64,000 nt of DNA from Ovis canadensis (GCF_042477335.2 NC_091256.1:46827001-46891000), one strand, 5' to 3'; shown: positions 1 to 48,019, counted from the first letter of the stretch. Numbers and translations are program-made. Notes: generated by a model not told the origin, from the letters alone.

Positions 1-315
1 CGGGGTGTCCTTGAGCAAGTCATTGACTTCAGTGGGCTCCAGTCTTCCGTTAGTAAGACGTAAGAATTGCACGCATGGTTTCCCTCAGCTCCTTGAGAAG
101 CACCTCGCTTCCATAGGTCTGCCCAGGCAGTCTCCACTACTGAAATGACTCTTACTCTTCTTTCACTCTTTCTGATGTCTTCTGTTTCACCAGCCTGAAA
201 CTGTTTACCTCAGATAGGGACTTGAAACCACGTGCCGGAACTCAAACCAGGCCAAAACTTGAACTGGGACTTAAACCCACATCTTTTCATTAGAGTGATT
301 CATCTGGCATGTAGA

Positions 316-1040
316 TTTACTGAGGCTCAGGTTCTTTGTGTCTCAGCACAGAATGAATTCACCCAGAGGCAAAGTGATAGTCGAGAAATAGATTTTTTAA
401 TATAGGATGCTTGTAAGAGATGCAAGTGGGCAGGCGATGGAGCTCTGCCCCCAAGGATTAAGTGGGCTATGATTTTATAATCAAAGGAAAGTGGGAGAGG
501 GGGAAAGACCACCTTATTCAAGAAGATGTCAGGCTTACATCACTAGCTCCTACTTTATATCAAGCAGGATAGTGTCTGACCCTATGAGGTCAACTAGGAT
601 TATCACAGTGCTTATTCAAATCAGTAGAAGGGTGGTGACATTTTTCTAGCCCCTAATGGCCTGGGCATATCGCATGCTTTTATTTATGGCTTTATAGTTA
701 AGCAAGACTGGTTCCTTCCATGACATTCCAAAAGCTTTCTTGAGTGCTCGTTAACTCACAGTAGTCTCTCCAAGTTTCCTGGGTTTACCTCTCTATCGGC
801 AATCCCCTACTGGGACTTCTCTCACTACCTGTATAGCTATCTGATTCTATTCCTATCAGGCGCATAGTGATCTTCCTTCACAGTATGTCACTTACCGTGC
901 CTTTGATTGTCACTCACGAGGCCCTTGATTGTCAACAGCTTTCTTTTGATTTCTAACCTTCCTGGATTTTAGGCCTTGGCTCCCTAACTAGAACAAAATT
1001 CTTCCTGAGGAAAGAAATATGTTTTAGGTTTTGCGACTTT
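316..1040 (-). mobile_element. LTR-like remnant, probably ERV1-type
   Basis: The segment opening with TGAGGCTCAGGTTCTTTGTG and running through a T-rich poly(A)-signal-like zone resembles ruminant ERV1 long terminal repeats read in antisense. The stretch 1-315 before it shows only a MIR-like fragment (about 10-100). Recognition is by general resemblance, without alignment; borders are approximate. Confidence 0.45.
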
Positions 1041-2045
1041 CTTCAGTGTGTTCCAGGAACACAGTAAGTGATTAATGACACCTTGTTGAAGTAACAGTCG
1101 ACATTAAATGTACAAAAGCCCAGATGTGTGGGATTATAAATTTGGAACAAGCAATGGTGCTATTCTGGGAAGGGCTGAGTCTGATGCCCCCACCACCAAC
1201 AATCCACTCATCCACATCTTTCCATTTTTTTTTTCTATACCTCTGCAAAGGTTTTTTTGTTTTTTTGTTTTTATTTTTTTAATCAAGGCTTACTTATGCA
1301 TGTAGAGAATTAAGCTTGCCTTGGCTCTGAATTTCTGTGGAGTCCTTCTCCAGCTTGAGCTGTGCTGTTTTATACTGTGAGAGGTGTTTGGAGCCTTTCT
1401 CCTGGAAGCCATGGGCAGAACTAATTTGCATGACATTGTGCTCTCAGTGACATTATACTGTCTCGGTAGGGGACAGGCAGGTATGACTCAGAGCATGTTT
1501 GATTTCCAAAGACATCTTTCAATGGCTAATGAGCTCAGCTTTGAGTCTGCCAACAAAAGAGACCTGGGAGACACTCAGGTCAGCTGAAATATACCAGTCC
1601 CAAAGAGGGAAGATGAGGCACACAGGCATGGTCTATGGATGCCTGTCAGGCAACCTCATGAACAAGAAACCCTGACTCTCAGATACTGGCTTCACTGCTT
1701 CAGCCCAGCTGATCACCAGCTGGTCTCACAAGTCAACTCTTTGTGGGAATAACAAGGAAACACAAGGGTCATAAAGTCTATATTCACAAATTTTTAATCT
1801 GTGTTATTGTTTGTCTTAGGGCTCTACTCGTATTTACTTATCAAATGTTTGCTGTATAGGGGATATGTCAAACAAAAATCACTGCCCTCCTATTCCCTGG
1901 GACTCATATGCTATTATAAGACTCAAATGCATCCAAATTCATACAGAGCTATACCAGTTTACCAACCTGTGCCCCTTTGCCCTCAGCCCCGCAGTCTCTT
2001 CAAGGGTTAGTTACCTAGGCTCTCCCGCATGTTTAACAAATGGCT
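1041..2045. other. Unique intergenic DNA
   Basis: No coding potential or recognised repeat apart from a T-rich tract at 1228-1282. Short open frames here have no recognisable product. Confidence 0.6.
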
Positions 2046-2275
2046 AGTCCTGTACCTCCCTGGTTGGTCAGTGGTAAAGAACCCACCTGCCAGTGCAGGA
2101 GACTTGGGTTCTACCTCTGGGTTGGGAAGGTCCCCTAAAGAAGGAACTGGCAACCAACTTGCTTATTCTTGCCTGGAGAATCCCATGGACAGAGGAGCCT
2201 GGTGGGCTGTAGCTCTTGGGGTCACATGGAGCTGGACATGACTTAGCAACTGAACAACAGCAACAAGTCCTGTAC
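2046..2275 (+). mobile_element. Bov-tA SINE with target-site duplication
   Basis: A near-complete tRNA-Glu/BovB-derived SINE (2056-2265) with the tRNA-like head, the motif GGAGAATCCCATGGACAGAG and a CAACAGCAACA-type tail. It is flanked by the direct repeat AGTCCTGTAC (2046-2055 and 2266-2275). Confidence 0.88.
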
Positions 2276-2504
2276 TTGTTGCTCAGATGTTGATTTCAAT
2301 ATAGTTGAAAAGGTCATAAAAACACTAAAATTCACATTCTGGTTTTTAGTATGGTGACACACTTTCTGAACATGTAAGTAACAATTGTGACTGACTGGTA
2401 TGCTTTCCAACTCATTCATCATTAGTGAGTAGCTCTTACAAGGATGAAATTAATGATTACCTAATGATGTTGAAGAGAAAGCGGGAAATGGCACTGTGTG
2501 TGTG

Positions 2505-2636
2505 AATGCTGAATTGATTCAGTCGTGTTTGACTCTTTGCGACCCCGTGGATGGTAGCCTGCCAGACTCCTCTATCCATGGGCTCTCTCAGGCAAGAATA
2601 CTGGAGTGCATTGCCATGCCCTCCTCTAGGGGGAGA
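2505..2636 (-). mobile_element. Bov-A half-SINE
   Basis: Antisense BovB-derived part (CAGTCGTGTTTGACTCTTTGCG onward, to the CTCCTCTAGGGGGAG zone). The tRNA half is missing. Confidence 0.8.
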
Positions 2637-2756
2637 GGGCATTAACTCCCTTCTAACCCACACATTATCACAATACCATGCTTCTCAATACAGCTATGCA
2701 ATTTTCAAAGTGCTTTTACACGTTTCTAATTATTGATTCCTTAAAGCTTTGATTTT

Positions 2757-2968
2757 GTTGTTGTTTTAGTCACTAAGTGGCATCTAACTCTTTTGCGACC
2801 CCCAAAACTGTAGCCCTCCAGGCACCTCTTTCCATGGGATTTCCCAGCAAGAATACTGGAGTGGGTTGCTATTCCTTTCTCCAGGGGATCTTCCTGACTC
2901 AGGGATAAAACCCATGTCTCCTATATTGTCAGGCAGGTTCTTTACTACTAAGCCACCAGGGAAGCCCC
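2757..2968 (-). mobile_element. Bov-tA SINE
   Basis: Full antisense copy from the GTTGTTGTTTTAGTCACTAAG tail side to the tRNA-derived end CCACCAGGGAAGCCCC. Confidence 0.88.
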
Positions 2969-3674
2969 AGAGCTGTGATGGGTCTTCCCAATAAAAACTG
3001 AAAACCAGCTGGAAATCCAGATTAATTTTAAAGCATAAGTCTTGGATGCCCACTATATATATAAATATCCTGTCAAGCACTAGAAACCTACAAACGAATA
3101 AGTCAGGACCTCTTCCCTTAGGGGAATGCAAACAAAGACTGGATTACTGAGGAACCAGGAAGGGACCCTGAACCAGTCTTAGCAAACACTGCAAATTTTC
3201 TGGGGAACCTGAGTCCCATGCTTGGTCCTGAAGGGCAAGCAAGAGCAAGGGCACTTCAATGAGTGGAGGAGTTTTAAGTGTTTGTTTCTCATTGGCCATA
3301 TGACAGAAAGAACATCTGTTCCATCGTCTCTGGGGATGGTGAGAGACGTTAGAAAGAGCAGGTAATTCTGCCTATTAAATTATAACCCACTAGGCAGACT
3401 GTTAGATGAAAGAGTCTGGTTTTATAATCTCTCTCTTTCCATGAAGTCTCCATATGCTCACCTTTCAGCTGGAGCAGAGTCCTAGGGCTGAACTGTTTAC
3501 CAGCTGGTTACTGTTCTTGTCCCATAAGATTAAAATTACTTTTAAAAAAATTATAAACACAATCAATGGTAATTGTTTTTTAACATTAGGAAAGGCAGAG
3601 AAGTATTAAAAAAAGAAAGAAAGAAACAGTAATGCTACCATTCAGAGAATTCAGAGGATATAATAATTTGCCTT

Positions 3675-4085
3675 TTTTTTAAAATTTTAAAGTCTTTAAT
3701 TCTTACATGCGTTCCCAAACATGAACCCCCCTCCCACCTCCCTCCCCATAACATCTCTCTGGGTCATCCCCATGCACCAGCCCCAAGCATGCTGTATCCT
3801 GCGTCAGACATAGACTGGCGATTCAATTCTTACATGATAGTATACATGTTAGAATGTCATTCTCCCAAATCATCCCACCCTCTCCCTCTCCCTCTGAGTC
3901 CAAAAGTCTGTTATACACATCTGTGTCTTTTTTGCTGTCTTGCATACAGGATCGTCATTGCCATCCTTCTAAATTCCATATATATGTGTTAGTATACTGT
4001 ATTGGTGTTTTTCTTTCTGGCTTACTTCACTCTGTATAATCGGCTCCAGTTTCATCCATCTCATCAGAACTGATTTTTTAAAAGA
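3675..4085 (-). mobile_element. L1 3'-end fragment
   Basis: Antisense ruminant L1 3'UTR: T-rich start, CCTCCCACCTCCCTCCCC block and the GTATTGGTGTTTTTCTTTCTGG motif. It shares these landmarks with the L1 copies at 30.2 and 46.1 kb. Confidence 0.8.
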
Positions 4086-4246
4086 TGTTTCTATTCAGCA
4101 GTTTTCACTGATACGGATATTCATTCACATGGATAACTGGGCTTCTTCAGGGGGTATTGGAAAGAGGAGAGGAAGGTTATGAATGATACATTTCCAGTGC
4201 TTAAGAAGGCACAGAGGAACCTAATAAATAGGTTTTAAAATACATA

Positions 4247-4378
4247 GGTAAGGACCTCCCTAGGGTCCAGTGGTTAAGACTCTATCTCACAATACAGGGG
4301 ACGCAGGTTTGATACCTGGTTGGAGAACTAAGATCTCACAGACCGCAGGGCAACTAAGCCTGAGTGCATTGGTAATGG
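4247..4378 (+). mobile_element. CHR-type tRNA-Glu SINE
   Basis: Begins ACCTCCCTAGGGTCCAGTGG and has the box-B-like GGTTTGATACCTGGTTGG, followed by the AACTAAGATCTCACA body typical of cetartiodactyl CHR elements. No BovB-derived half. Confidence 0.75.
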
Positions 4379-4749
4379 ATAAACACCCCAGTTAGATCCA
4401 TACCCCATTTTACAAAAGATTTCACTTACCTTCCTATCTCTGGCTCCCAGAATGGTAACCAGGCTCTGGTAGTACTTCTTAACACAGTGGCTTAATTTCA
4501 CAAAACTAAACAGAAGGTATAGTCAAAATGGACTGGGTCTTTGTAAGATTTTTTTTTTTTCCCTTTTCTTTGATTTTCTTTGTAAGAGTAGACACTGTAG
4601 ATTCCATGGCCTTTGCTTGTGTTGGCCACCTGATGCGCATACCTGTTTGGATGCAGGCTGTACTGAGCGAGTTTCCTTCACTAAGAGGGGGAGAAGAACC
4701 TGGAAGTGTAAGGAGAGAACCAAGTAGGTTGGAAGCTAGACAAGGGACC

Positions 4750-5215
4750 AGCTAGAAAGAGGGAAAACCCCTGACTACATGATGAACAATAAATAAACAT
4801 GGAAGAAGGAAATTCTTGAGCCCGGCCCCAAGGCCACCGAAGTAGAGCCTAGAACCAAGGACACCTCTGAAGCTAACTGAATCCCTTTACAACCACCACC
4901 AAAAGCCTCCTGATCATCACTAACAAGCCTCCTGACTCCAAATTAGGCAAAGATGTCCACTCCAGTAAATTCCCTATAGTGCTCCCACCAATCACCTAAT
5001 GCCAACCTTCCAGCAGTAATTTTCTTTGTCTTGAGGCTATAAAAATTGGCTGCTTATCCATGAAAACTGTCAGCTTCCCCTGGTCTGTCAGGAAGTCAGT
5101 CTAATGCATTCACAGTGGTCACATTATTTATGCTCTTTGTTCTTAATAAACTTACTTCCTTCTGAAATGCCCTGTGTTTGGAAGTTCTTTTCAAACTTGC
5201 GTTCAGACTGCCTCA
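4750..5215 (+). mobile_element. Solo LTR, retrovirus-like
   Basis: The region has LTR grammar in one orientation: CCAATCACC at about 4988, TATAAAAA at about 5038, a CT-rich start zone, AATAAAC near 5145 and a short R/U5-like tail rich in CTTCTG. No gag-pol sequence adjoins it on either side. The family was not determined and the borders are estimates. Confidence 0.6.
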
Positions 5216-6044
5216 ACCAAAATGTCTAAATTTTTGTTTTTTGCTTTTTTAGTTTGAGTCTGTACATTCATTAATGCTTTTATGAGAATACATTCCTCTG
5301 TAGGAACTGAAAAAATGCTGAGTTTCTAGTCTGGGTCGAAGCAGTTGACCCGTAAAGATAATACATATGGATGAACACCCAGGATGGAGAGAAAACTCCC
5401 CAGGCCACGGCATTGTGCATCTGGGTGCATGGAGCAGAGAGAGGATTTGATAAACTCCCTCTCCCTAGATTTCTAGGAGGCCTCAGCTGCAATCTGAGTT
5501 CCAGATACCATAATTGTAATTATTAACATGCACACATCGTGCAGTGCTTTATGGTGCTGATCTGAGCTACCTGTACATCCTTAGGGTATTTGTGACTCTG
5601 TACTGTGCCTCTCAGACACTTTGGTGGCATCAGTGTTTTCTGGGGAAACTTTCCTAAGCCTTTACATCCTTTAATGCCTTCCATGATGTTGTTGCCATTG
5701 CCTAAAACACCACTTTCCCTTTTCCCACCCTAATCTCTCACCACTCTCTGTTGCAACGGTACCTATTCTTGACTCACCAACCTGGACTGTAATGATTTGC
5801 TTGCTTGTTTGACTCCCTTAGTTTATAATCCTCTGGAATGCAGGAACTCTGCCTTGTGAAGTGGCTGATATATAATAAGCCTTTAATAATGTATTGGTTG
5901 AGTGACTGAATGTAAATAAATGAATAAATAAGTGAATGATAGCAAAACTGATCTCACCTCTTCTATGAATTTTCCTATTCTTCATCTATTCCAATATCCA
6001 GTTTACACAAGGAACATTATTTCTAAAGTATGCTAATAATATTC
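5216..6044. other. Unique intergenic DNA
   Basis: No gene is visible. A short (AAAT)-like patch occurs at 5914-5935. Confidence 0.6.
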
Positions 6045-6045
6045 T

Positions 6046-6610
6046 ATTTCTCTTACATTTATTGGGTCCTTATTAGTGCAAGACACTATGAGATCTTCTT
6101 TAATCCTTACAAGAACCCCACAGTATGGGTACTACTATTGTCTTTGTTGTTGTTTAGTCACTAAGCCATGTCCAACTCCTTGTGACCATATGGACTGTAG
6201 CCCACCAGGCTCCTCTGCCCATGGGATTTTCTAGCCAAGAATACTGGAGTGGGTTGCCATTTCATTTTCCAGGGGATCTTCCTGGCCCAGAGACTGAACT
6301 CACATCTTCTGCTTTGCAGGTGGATTTTAGTGACTTTAATTATAGGGTTAAGATTCCAAAGAAAAAAAGGTTTTGTTGTGTTGTTTAGTTTCTAAGTAGT
6401 GTCCAACTCTTTTGTGACCCCATGGGCTGTATTACACTTCTCTATCCATGGGATTTCCCAGGACACTGGAGTGGGTTGCCAGTTCCATCTCAAATTATTG
6501 TCTTTACTGGTAAGGAAATAGAGTGTTAGGGAAAGTAGGTGATTGAGCCTTGGTCATGCAACTGATAAGTGATGGAACAAGGACTTGTGCCCTGACTGTT
6601 GGAATCCAGA
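6046..6610. mobile_element. MIR split by two antisense Bov SINE copies
   Basis: MIR-like sequence (6046-6140) resembling the ATCCTTACAAGAACCC core resumes at about 6490-6610 (GGTAAGGAAATAGAG onward). Between them lie two antisense Bov-type SINE pieces, 6143-6324 and 6372-6488. Confidence 0.7.
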
Positions 6611-6689
6611 GCCCTCTTGCACTGACTTGACAAGTTCTATGGTCCTTCAGGGCCAACCACGGGCTTGGCTTCCTCAGGAAACGTTCCTG

Positions 6690-6935
6690 CATGTGTGTCT
6701 TCGTTGTCCGTTTTCTCATCTCTCCCGTCAGACTGTAGGCCCTGTAAGGCAGGAATCAAATCTCTTTTCTTCCCATTCTTTTTGTGACCACCCTCTTGTG
6801 AAGTTACTGGAAAAGGGACTCCTGCTCATACCAGGCAGATGAAGAAACAGCAGGCTTGGGGATCTGTCTAATATTACACAGCCACTTGTTGTCAGAGCCA
6901 GGGGAAGGACCTAGGTTTTCAAATCCCATCCCAGG
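6690..6935 (+). mobile_element. L2/MIR fossils
   Basis: CAGACTGTAGGCCCTGTAAG resembles the L2 3' end. GATGAAGAAACAGCAGG followed by ACACAGCCACTTGTTG resembles the MIR core. Diverged. Confidence 0.5.
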
Positions 6936-8100
6936 CTTCTTCTCTGGAAGAAAATGCCTTAGGAATTTGTAAACAATCTGGGACAGATTGTTCATCTTTC
7001 ACAGGATTTCTGGGGTTGCAAGAAACCACAATGTCACCTAGATAAATTCCTCATAGAGTGGGGAGGTGGTTTGTCCAAGGTTGTGCGCAGGTTACTAGAA
7101 AGATTGGAGTAATGAGAGCACAGAGGGAGATCACAGTCAGAAGTTCCTGGATGAAGCCTCAGTCTGGCACTTAGCTTCTTCTGATTGAGGTTGACCAAAA
7201 AAAAAAAAAGTATAAATTCAGATTTGAACCAACTTGATGATGACTTTCCTGTTATTGTCCTTGGCCTATATGCAAAAATAGCTTTCCTCTTAGTTCTTCT
7301 CTCCATTTATTCTACTTGGCACAGACACATATTGAATTGCTGTATTAGTTTTTTCCCTGACTTGTGCTGTCTGGCAGTCTCCTGGACTGCTCATCCCACT
7401 TGTACCTCTCCAACCCGAGCCTCCAGCTCCCTGGTGCCCTGCTCCCCCACCTCCTCCCCAGCCTTTGGTTTCCTTCATGGCTGCTAAGCCAGCCAGTCTG
7501 CACTGCTTGTCTCTCTTCCAGCTGTGCTCCACACACCCAGCTAAGTCTATTTCCTGGCTGCCATCCTGACCCAAAGCTGTAATTGCTAAAATATTAATGG
7601 TGCCCTTAGTGAAAAAAAAAAAAAAAAAAAACACAGGGAAGCTTGGTGTAAATGAAAATTGCCAGAGACATGGAAACAGTGAAATGGAAGAAATAAAGCA
7701 GAAACATAAGGTGAAAAGGGGCCTCAGCGTTAAGTCAAAGGCGGACATCCTTAGCTCTGCCTTTCTCTTCCTAATACCGAGGTCTCACTGGGAAATGCCA
7801 GCTTCACTGGCTGAGATTCACTGTCTTGGCCACCTGGATGGGCTGCCTAACAAGGTAGGTGATCCCTGTGGATTTGCCTGCCTGCCTGGGTCTCCTGAGA
7901 GAGAAGAGAAGGGAAGTATGGCACAGATCTGAAAAGAAAAGGCAAATTGTGTGGATAAAGAAAGTAGAGGCTCCCTGTGGTCAAAAATCATGTGAAACAT
8001 TGGCATGAGGAGATCTGTAGGATGCTGAGGACAAATCAGGCTAGATTCAAAGGCAAAGAAATGTGATTCCACCCTTTATCCAATCCTTAATGAAAGCACT
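6936..8100. other. Unique intergenic DNA with A-tracts
   Basis: Contains poly(A) runs at 7197-7209 and 7611-7630. Several 60-150-residue open frames exist here, on both strands, but they are low-complexity and overlap each other; none resembles a protein I know. Confidence 0.6.
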
Positions 8101-8251
8101 TAGCACCTTATGCTTTATTTATTGGATTTCTCATACTCTGTCATTATCATTATTGGATTTCTGGTGCCCTGCATGGTGCTTGGCACAAATCACAGTGAGA
8201 AGCTATATTTTCTGAATAATCAGAAAGGGGAGGAGTAGAGAGCAAAATGGA

Positions 8252-8395
8252 GAAGGAAAGGGCAACTCACTGCCGTATTCTTACCTGGAGAATCCCATGG
8301 ACAGAGGAGCCTGGAGGGCTACAATCCATAGGAGAGCCAAGAGTTGGACATGATTGAAGTGGCTTAGCACAGAGAGCAAAAAATGACCCTTAACA
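8252..8395 (+). mobile_element. Bov-A half-SINE
   Basis: Right part of a Bov-tA element (TATTCTTACCTGGAGAATCC to GTGGCTTAGCACAGAG). It lies immediately beyond the distal DPT poly(A) signal. Confidence 0.82.
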
Positions 8396-8404
8396 TTTGC
8401 AACA

Positions 8405-9448
8405 TAGTGAAAGTTAATATTTTTATTCTTTTTATGATAAAGAGAGTACAAAGGGCTGGGGATGGGGACATCACAGGAGGAGGAAATATAGTGCCATCTC
8501 TGCAAAGACACCCCTAAACTATACGTTGAAAAGAAGTAGATCCCCCAGGGCAGCCTTTCCCATCCGGAAAATGGAAACCAATCAACATGAGTTTGCCAGT
8601 AGCTCACAGTAGGGCATATGCCAGTTTTTCCAGGTGCTGGCTAGTCAAACTCCTTTTTCAGTTTTCCTCCAGGTTCCTAACTTGAGTCCCATTCTCTAAC
8701 CTCTCTCATCCTCCTTGTTTTTGTCTTACTTGAGACTGATTCTCACAGGTTTCTCTGATTCCTGTGTTCATTTTCATTACTGGGCATGCTAACAATCTTC
8801 TTCCAGTTTAGGAAATTCTTCCAGTCCTCAGTCTTTCAGGCCCAAACAATTTCACCTCCCCATTTCACCTCCCAGTCTCCTCCCTCCTGGAGCACAGAGC
8901 TCTGCACTTGAACTTCTAGGCAAGCATGGCTTACGTGGAGTGGGAGAGTGGGAGCAGGAAGAAGGTCTGTTCTCTGTGAAGATCCTAGGTTTCCTTCAAA
9001 CAGACAGAGCTCCAGAGAGCATTCCTGGTTCCCTTCTTCAATTTCTGCCCCTTCATTCCACTACTGAACCTCCTCACAGGTACTGCTCAGCACCAGGCAG
9101 CTCACTGGGTAGTAAAAGCAACAGCAAGGCTGAGACAGGTGCTCAAGCAACTAGGCTTGTTTTCAGGCTGTGCATGTGCACACAGAATATATGGTGTGCA
9201 ACAGAGCCATTGTCACTCATACAAAAGGGTTTCTATGGAACATGTTGAAAGTGAGAAAATAGGGATTTTATTGTAAGCGTGATACTAGTCAGAAGGCCCA
9301 GAAAACTGGCATTACAGCTACCAACCAGCTTGAGCAGAAGAAAAGAGAGCAACAGAAACCACTTAGGAGTCCCTGCTGATGTTAACATCTGTGGAGTCCT
9401 CAGGCCTCCCTGACCTCTTCCCTTCACTCAGATTGGTAGGTTGCAGGT
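8405..9448 (-). other. DPT: DPT 3' untranslated region (proposed)
   Basis: Two AATAAA hexamers lie downstream of the stop on the minus strand, at 9272-9267 and 8427-8422. Use of the distal one gives about 1.0 kb of 3'UTR and an mRNA near 1.7 kb, close to the size I recall for mammalian DPT. Use of the first gives about 0.2 kb. The region is free of recognisable transposons; a SINE half-element starts just beyond the distal signal (8395). Ends are inferred. Confidence 0.6.
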
Positions 9449-45192
<35,744 letters not shown>

Positions 45193-45574
45193 AGTACATT
45201 CAGTTTGTTTTAAGGTGGAATTCTAAGAAAATGTAAGGAACATGCAAATGGAAGAAACTCCCAGAGAAGGAAAAAATTAGCAGTTAGATTATAAAAGCAA
45301 ATGGTTTCACACTCCTTAGAAACAGTGTTAGAATAAAAACAGTGTGTTTGTCCCTCCTCTCTTAGCACCTCACCTCTCTCTGCCCCCAACTTCACCCACC
45401 ACTAGCAAACCCCTGTATTTATTCTTCAAACCACCGACCACCCTTCCAGGACCACATAAATATGCAGAATGAGATTTCAAAACACCAAAATAATAGGATG
45501 AAGGAGCAGAATCATTTAGATTTCTATAAGCCTGGATGCCTGCTTTTTTAAATGTTTTTCTTTGTGTGTTTGTG

Positions 45575-45826
45575 TGTGTGTGGTAAGTCCCTTAATGTAA
45601 AACATACTGTTTTAACCATATTTAACTGTACAGTTCAGTGGCACCAAGTACATTCACAGTGCTGTATAAATCTCACCAACAACCATCTCCCAAATTTTTC
45701 ACTTTCCTTAATTGAAACTCTGTTCCCATTAAACACTAACTCCCCATTCTCCCTCCCCATATCAGTCCCCACCCCCTGGTCTCTGGAAGTTAACAAGGTA
45801 CTTTCTGATTCTATGAATTTGACTGC
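45575..45826 (-). mobile_element. Old L1M fragment
   Basis: Antisense ancient L1 3' part, ACAGTTCAGTGGCACCAAGTAC and ATCTCCCAAATTTTTC-like landmarks. Confidence 0.65.
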
Positions 45827-45827
45827 T

Positions 45828-45888
45828 CTAGGGGTCACACAGAGTCTGACATGACTGAAGTGACTTAGCAGCAGCAGCAGCAGCAGGT
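45828..45888 (+). mobile_element. Bov-A terminal scrap with (CAG)n
   Basis: GGGGTCACACAGAGTCTGAC through GACTTAG then (CAG)6-7 at about 45869-45887. The trinucleotide run is the tail of the SINE. Confidence 0.85.
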
Positions 45889-46018
45889 ATAAGTGGAGTC
45901 AAACAGCTTTTGACTGTTCCTACTGTATATTGGAATGCATTTTAAGGTTAATTTAATAAATGTCCTACAAACAGATTATACCTTCTTTTTACCCCTGTGC
46001 TACACAGTAGGTTCTTGT

Positions 46019-48019
46019 TAGTTATCTGTTTTTGTTTTTTTTTATCTTCCCATTTTTATTTTATTTTTTTTTAATTTTTATTTTTACTTTATTTTTCTTT
46101 ACAATACTGTATTGCTTTTGCCATACATTGACATGAATCAGCCACGAGTGTACATGAGTTCCCAATCCTGAACCCCCCTCCGACCTCCCAGCCCATATCA
46201 TCTCTCTGGATCATCCCCGTGCACCAGCCGCAAGCATCCTGTATCCTGTATCGAACATAGACTGGCGATTCATTTCTTACATGATAGTATACATTTTTCA
46301 ATGCCATTCTCCCAAATCATCCCACCCTCTCCCTCTCCCACAGAGTCCAAAAGTCCATTCTAAACATCTGTTTCCCTTTTGCTGTCTTGCATAGAGGGTT
46401 ATCATTACCATCTTTCTAAATTCCATAAAAATGTGTTAGTATACTGTATTGGTGTTTTTCTTTCTGGCTTACTTTGCTCTGTATAATAGGCTCCAGTTTC
46501 ATCCACCTCATTAGAACTGATTCAAATGTATTCTTTTTAATGGCTGAGTAATACTCCTTTGTATATATGTACCACAGCTTTCTTATCCACTATCTGCTGA
46601 TGGACATCTAGGTTGTTTCCATGTCCTGGCTATTAGAAACAGTGTTGTGATGAACATTGGGGTACACGTGTCTCTTTCAATTCTGGTTTCCTCGGTGGGT
46701 ATGCCCAGCAGTGGGATTGCTGGGTCATAAGGCAGTTCTATTTGCAGTTTTTAAAAGAATCTCCACACTGTTCTCCATAGTGGCTGTACTAGTTTGCATT
46801 CCCACCAACAGTGTAAGAGGGTTCCATTTTCTCCACACCCTCTCCAGCATTTATTATTTGTAGACTTTTGGATCGCTGCCATTGTGACTGGTGTGAAATG
46901 ATACCTCATTGTGGTTTTGATTTGCATTTCTCTGATAATGAGTGATGTTGAGCATCTTTTCATGTGTTTGTTAGCCATCCGTATGTCTTCTTTGGAGAAA
47001 TGTCTATTTAGTTCTTTGGCCCATTTTTTGATTCAGTTGTTTATTTTTCTGGAATTGAGCTGCATAAGTTGCTTGTATATTTTTGAGATTAGTTGTTTGT
47101 CAGTTGCTTCATTTGCTATTATTTTCTCCCATTCCGAAGGCTGTCTTTTCACCTTGCTTATAGTTTCCTTTGTTGTGCAAAAGCTTTTAATTTTAATTAG
47201 ATCCCATTTGTTTATTTTTGCTTTTATTTTGAGTATTCAGGGAGGTGGATCATAGAGGATCCTGCCGTAATTTATGTCGGAGAGTGTTTTGCCTATGTTC
47301 TCCTCTAGGAGTTTTATAGTTTCTGGCCTTATGTTTAGATCTTTAATCCATTTTGAGTTTATTTTTGTGTATGGTGTTAGAAAGTGATCTAGTTTCATTA
47401 TTTTATGAATGGTTGACCAGTTTTCCCAGCACCACTTGTTAAAGAGATTATCTTTAATCCATTGTATATTCTTGCCTCTTTTGTCAAAGATAAGCTGTCC
47501 ATAGGTGTGTGGATTTATCTCTGGGCTTTCTATTTTGTTTCATTGATCTATATTGCTGTCTTTGTGCCAGTACCATACTGTCTTGATGACTGTGGCTTTG
47601 TAGTAGAGCCTGGAGTCAGGCAGGTTGATTCCTCCAGTTCCATTCTTCTTTCTCAAGATTGCTTTGCCTATTTGAGGTTTTTTGTATTTCCATACAAATT
47701 GTGAAATTATTTGTTCTAGCTCTGTGAAAAATACTGCTGGTAGCTTGAAAGGGATTGCGTTGAATCTGTAGATTGCTTTGGGTAGTGTACTCATTTTCAC
47801 TATATTGATTCTTCCAATCCATGAATATGGTATATTTCTCCATCTATTAGTGTCCTCTTTAATTTCTTTCATCAGTGTTTTATAATTTTCTATATATAGG
47901 TCTTTAGTTTCTTTAGGTAGATATATTCCTAAGTATTTTATTCTTTTCATTGCAATGGTGAATGGAATTGTTTCATTGCAACAAAAAGAATAAAATACTT
48001 AGGAATAGTTATCTGTTTT
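46019..48019 (-). mobile_element. 5'-truncated L1 with TSD and fold-back end
   Basis: A young-looking L1 3' part on the DPT strand, about 1 kb upstream of the DPT promoter. The 14-nt target-site duplication TAGTTATCTGTTTT lies at 46019-46032 and 48006-48019. The T-rich poly(A) side follows the left copy. ORF2 C-terminal sequence extends to about 47975. The right end carries a short inverted copy of its own sequence (47976-48006). It is inserted into an older antisense L1 3'UTR, visible on both sides (about 45985-46018 and 48020-48095). Confidence 0.92.

Noticed and set aside
7290..7748. A 152-residue minus-strand open frame
   Set aside because: Low-complexity composition (poly-Phe from an A-tract, Gly-rich run), overlaps other frames, no homologue recognised.
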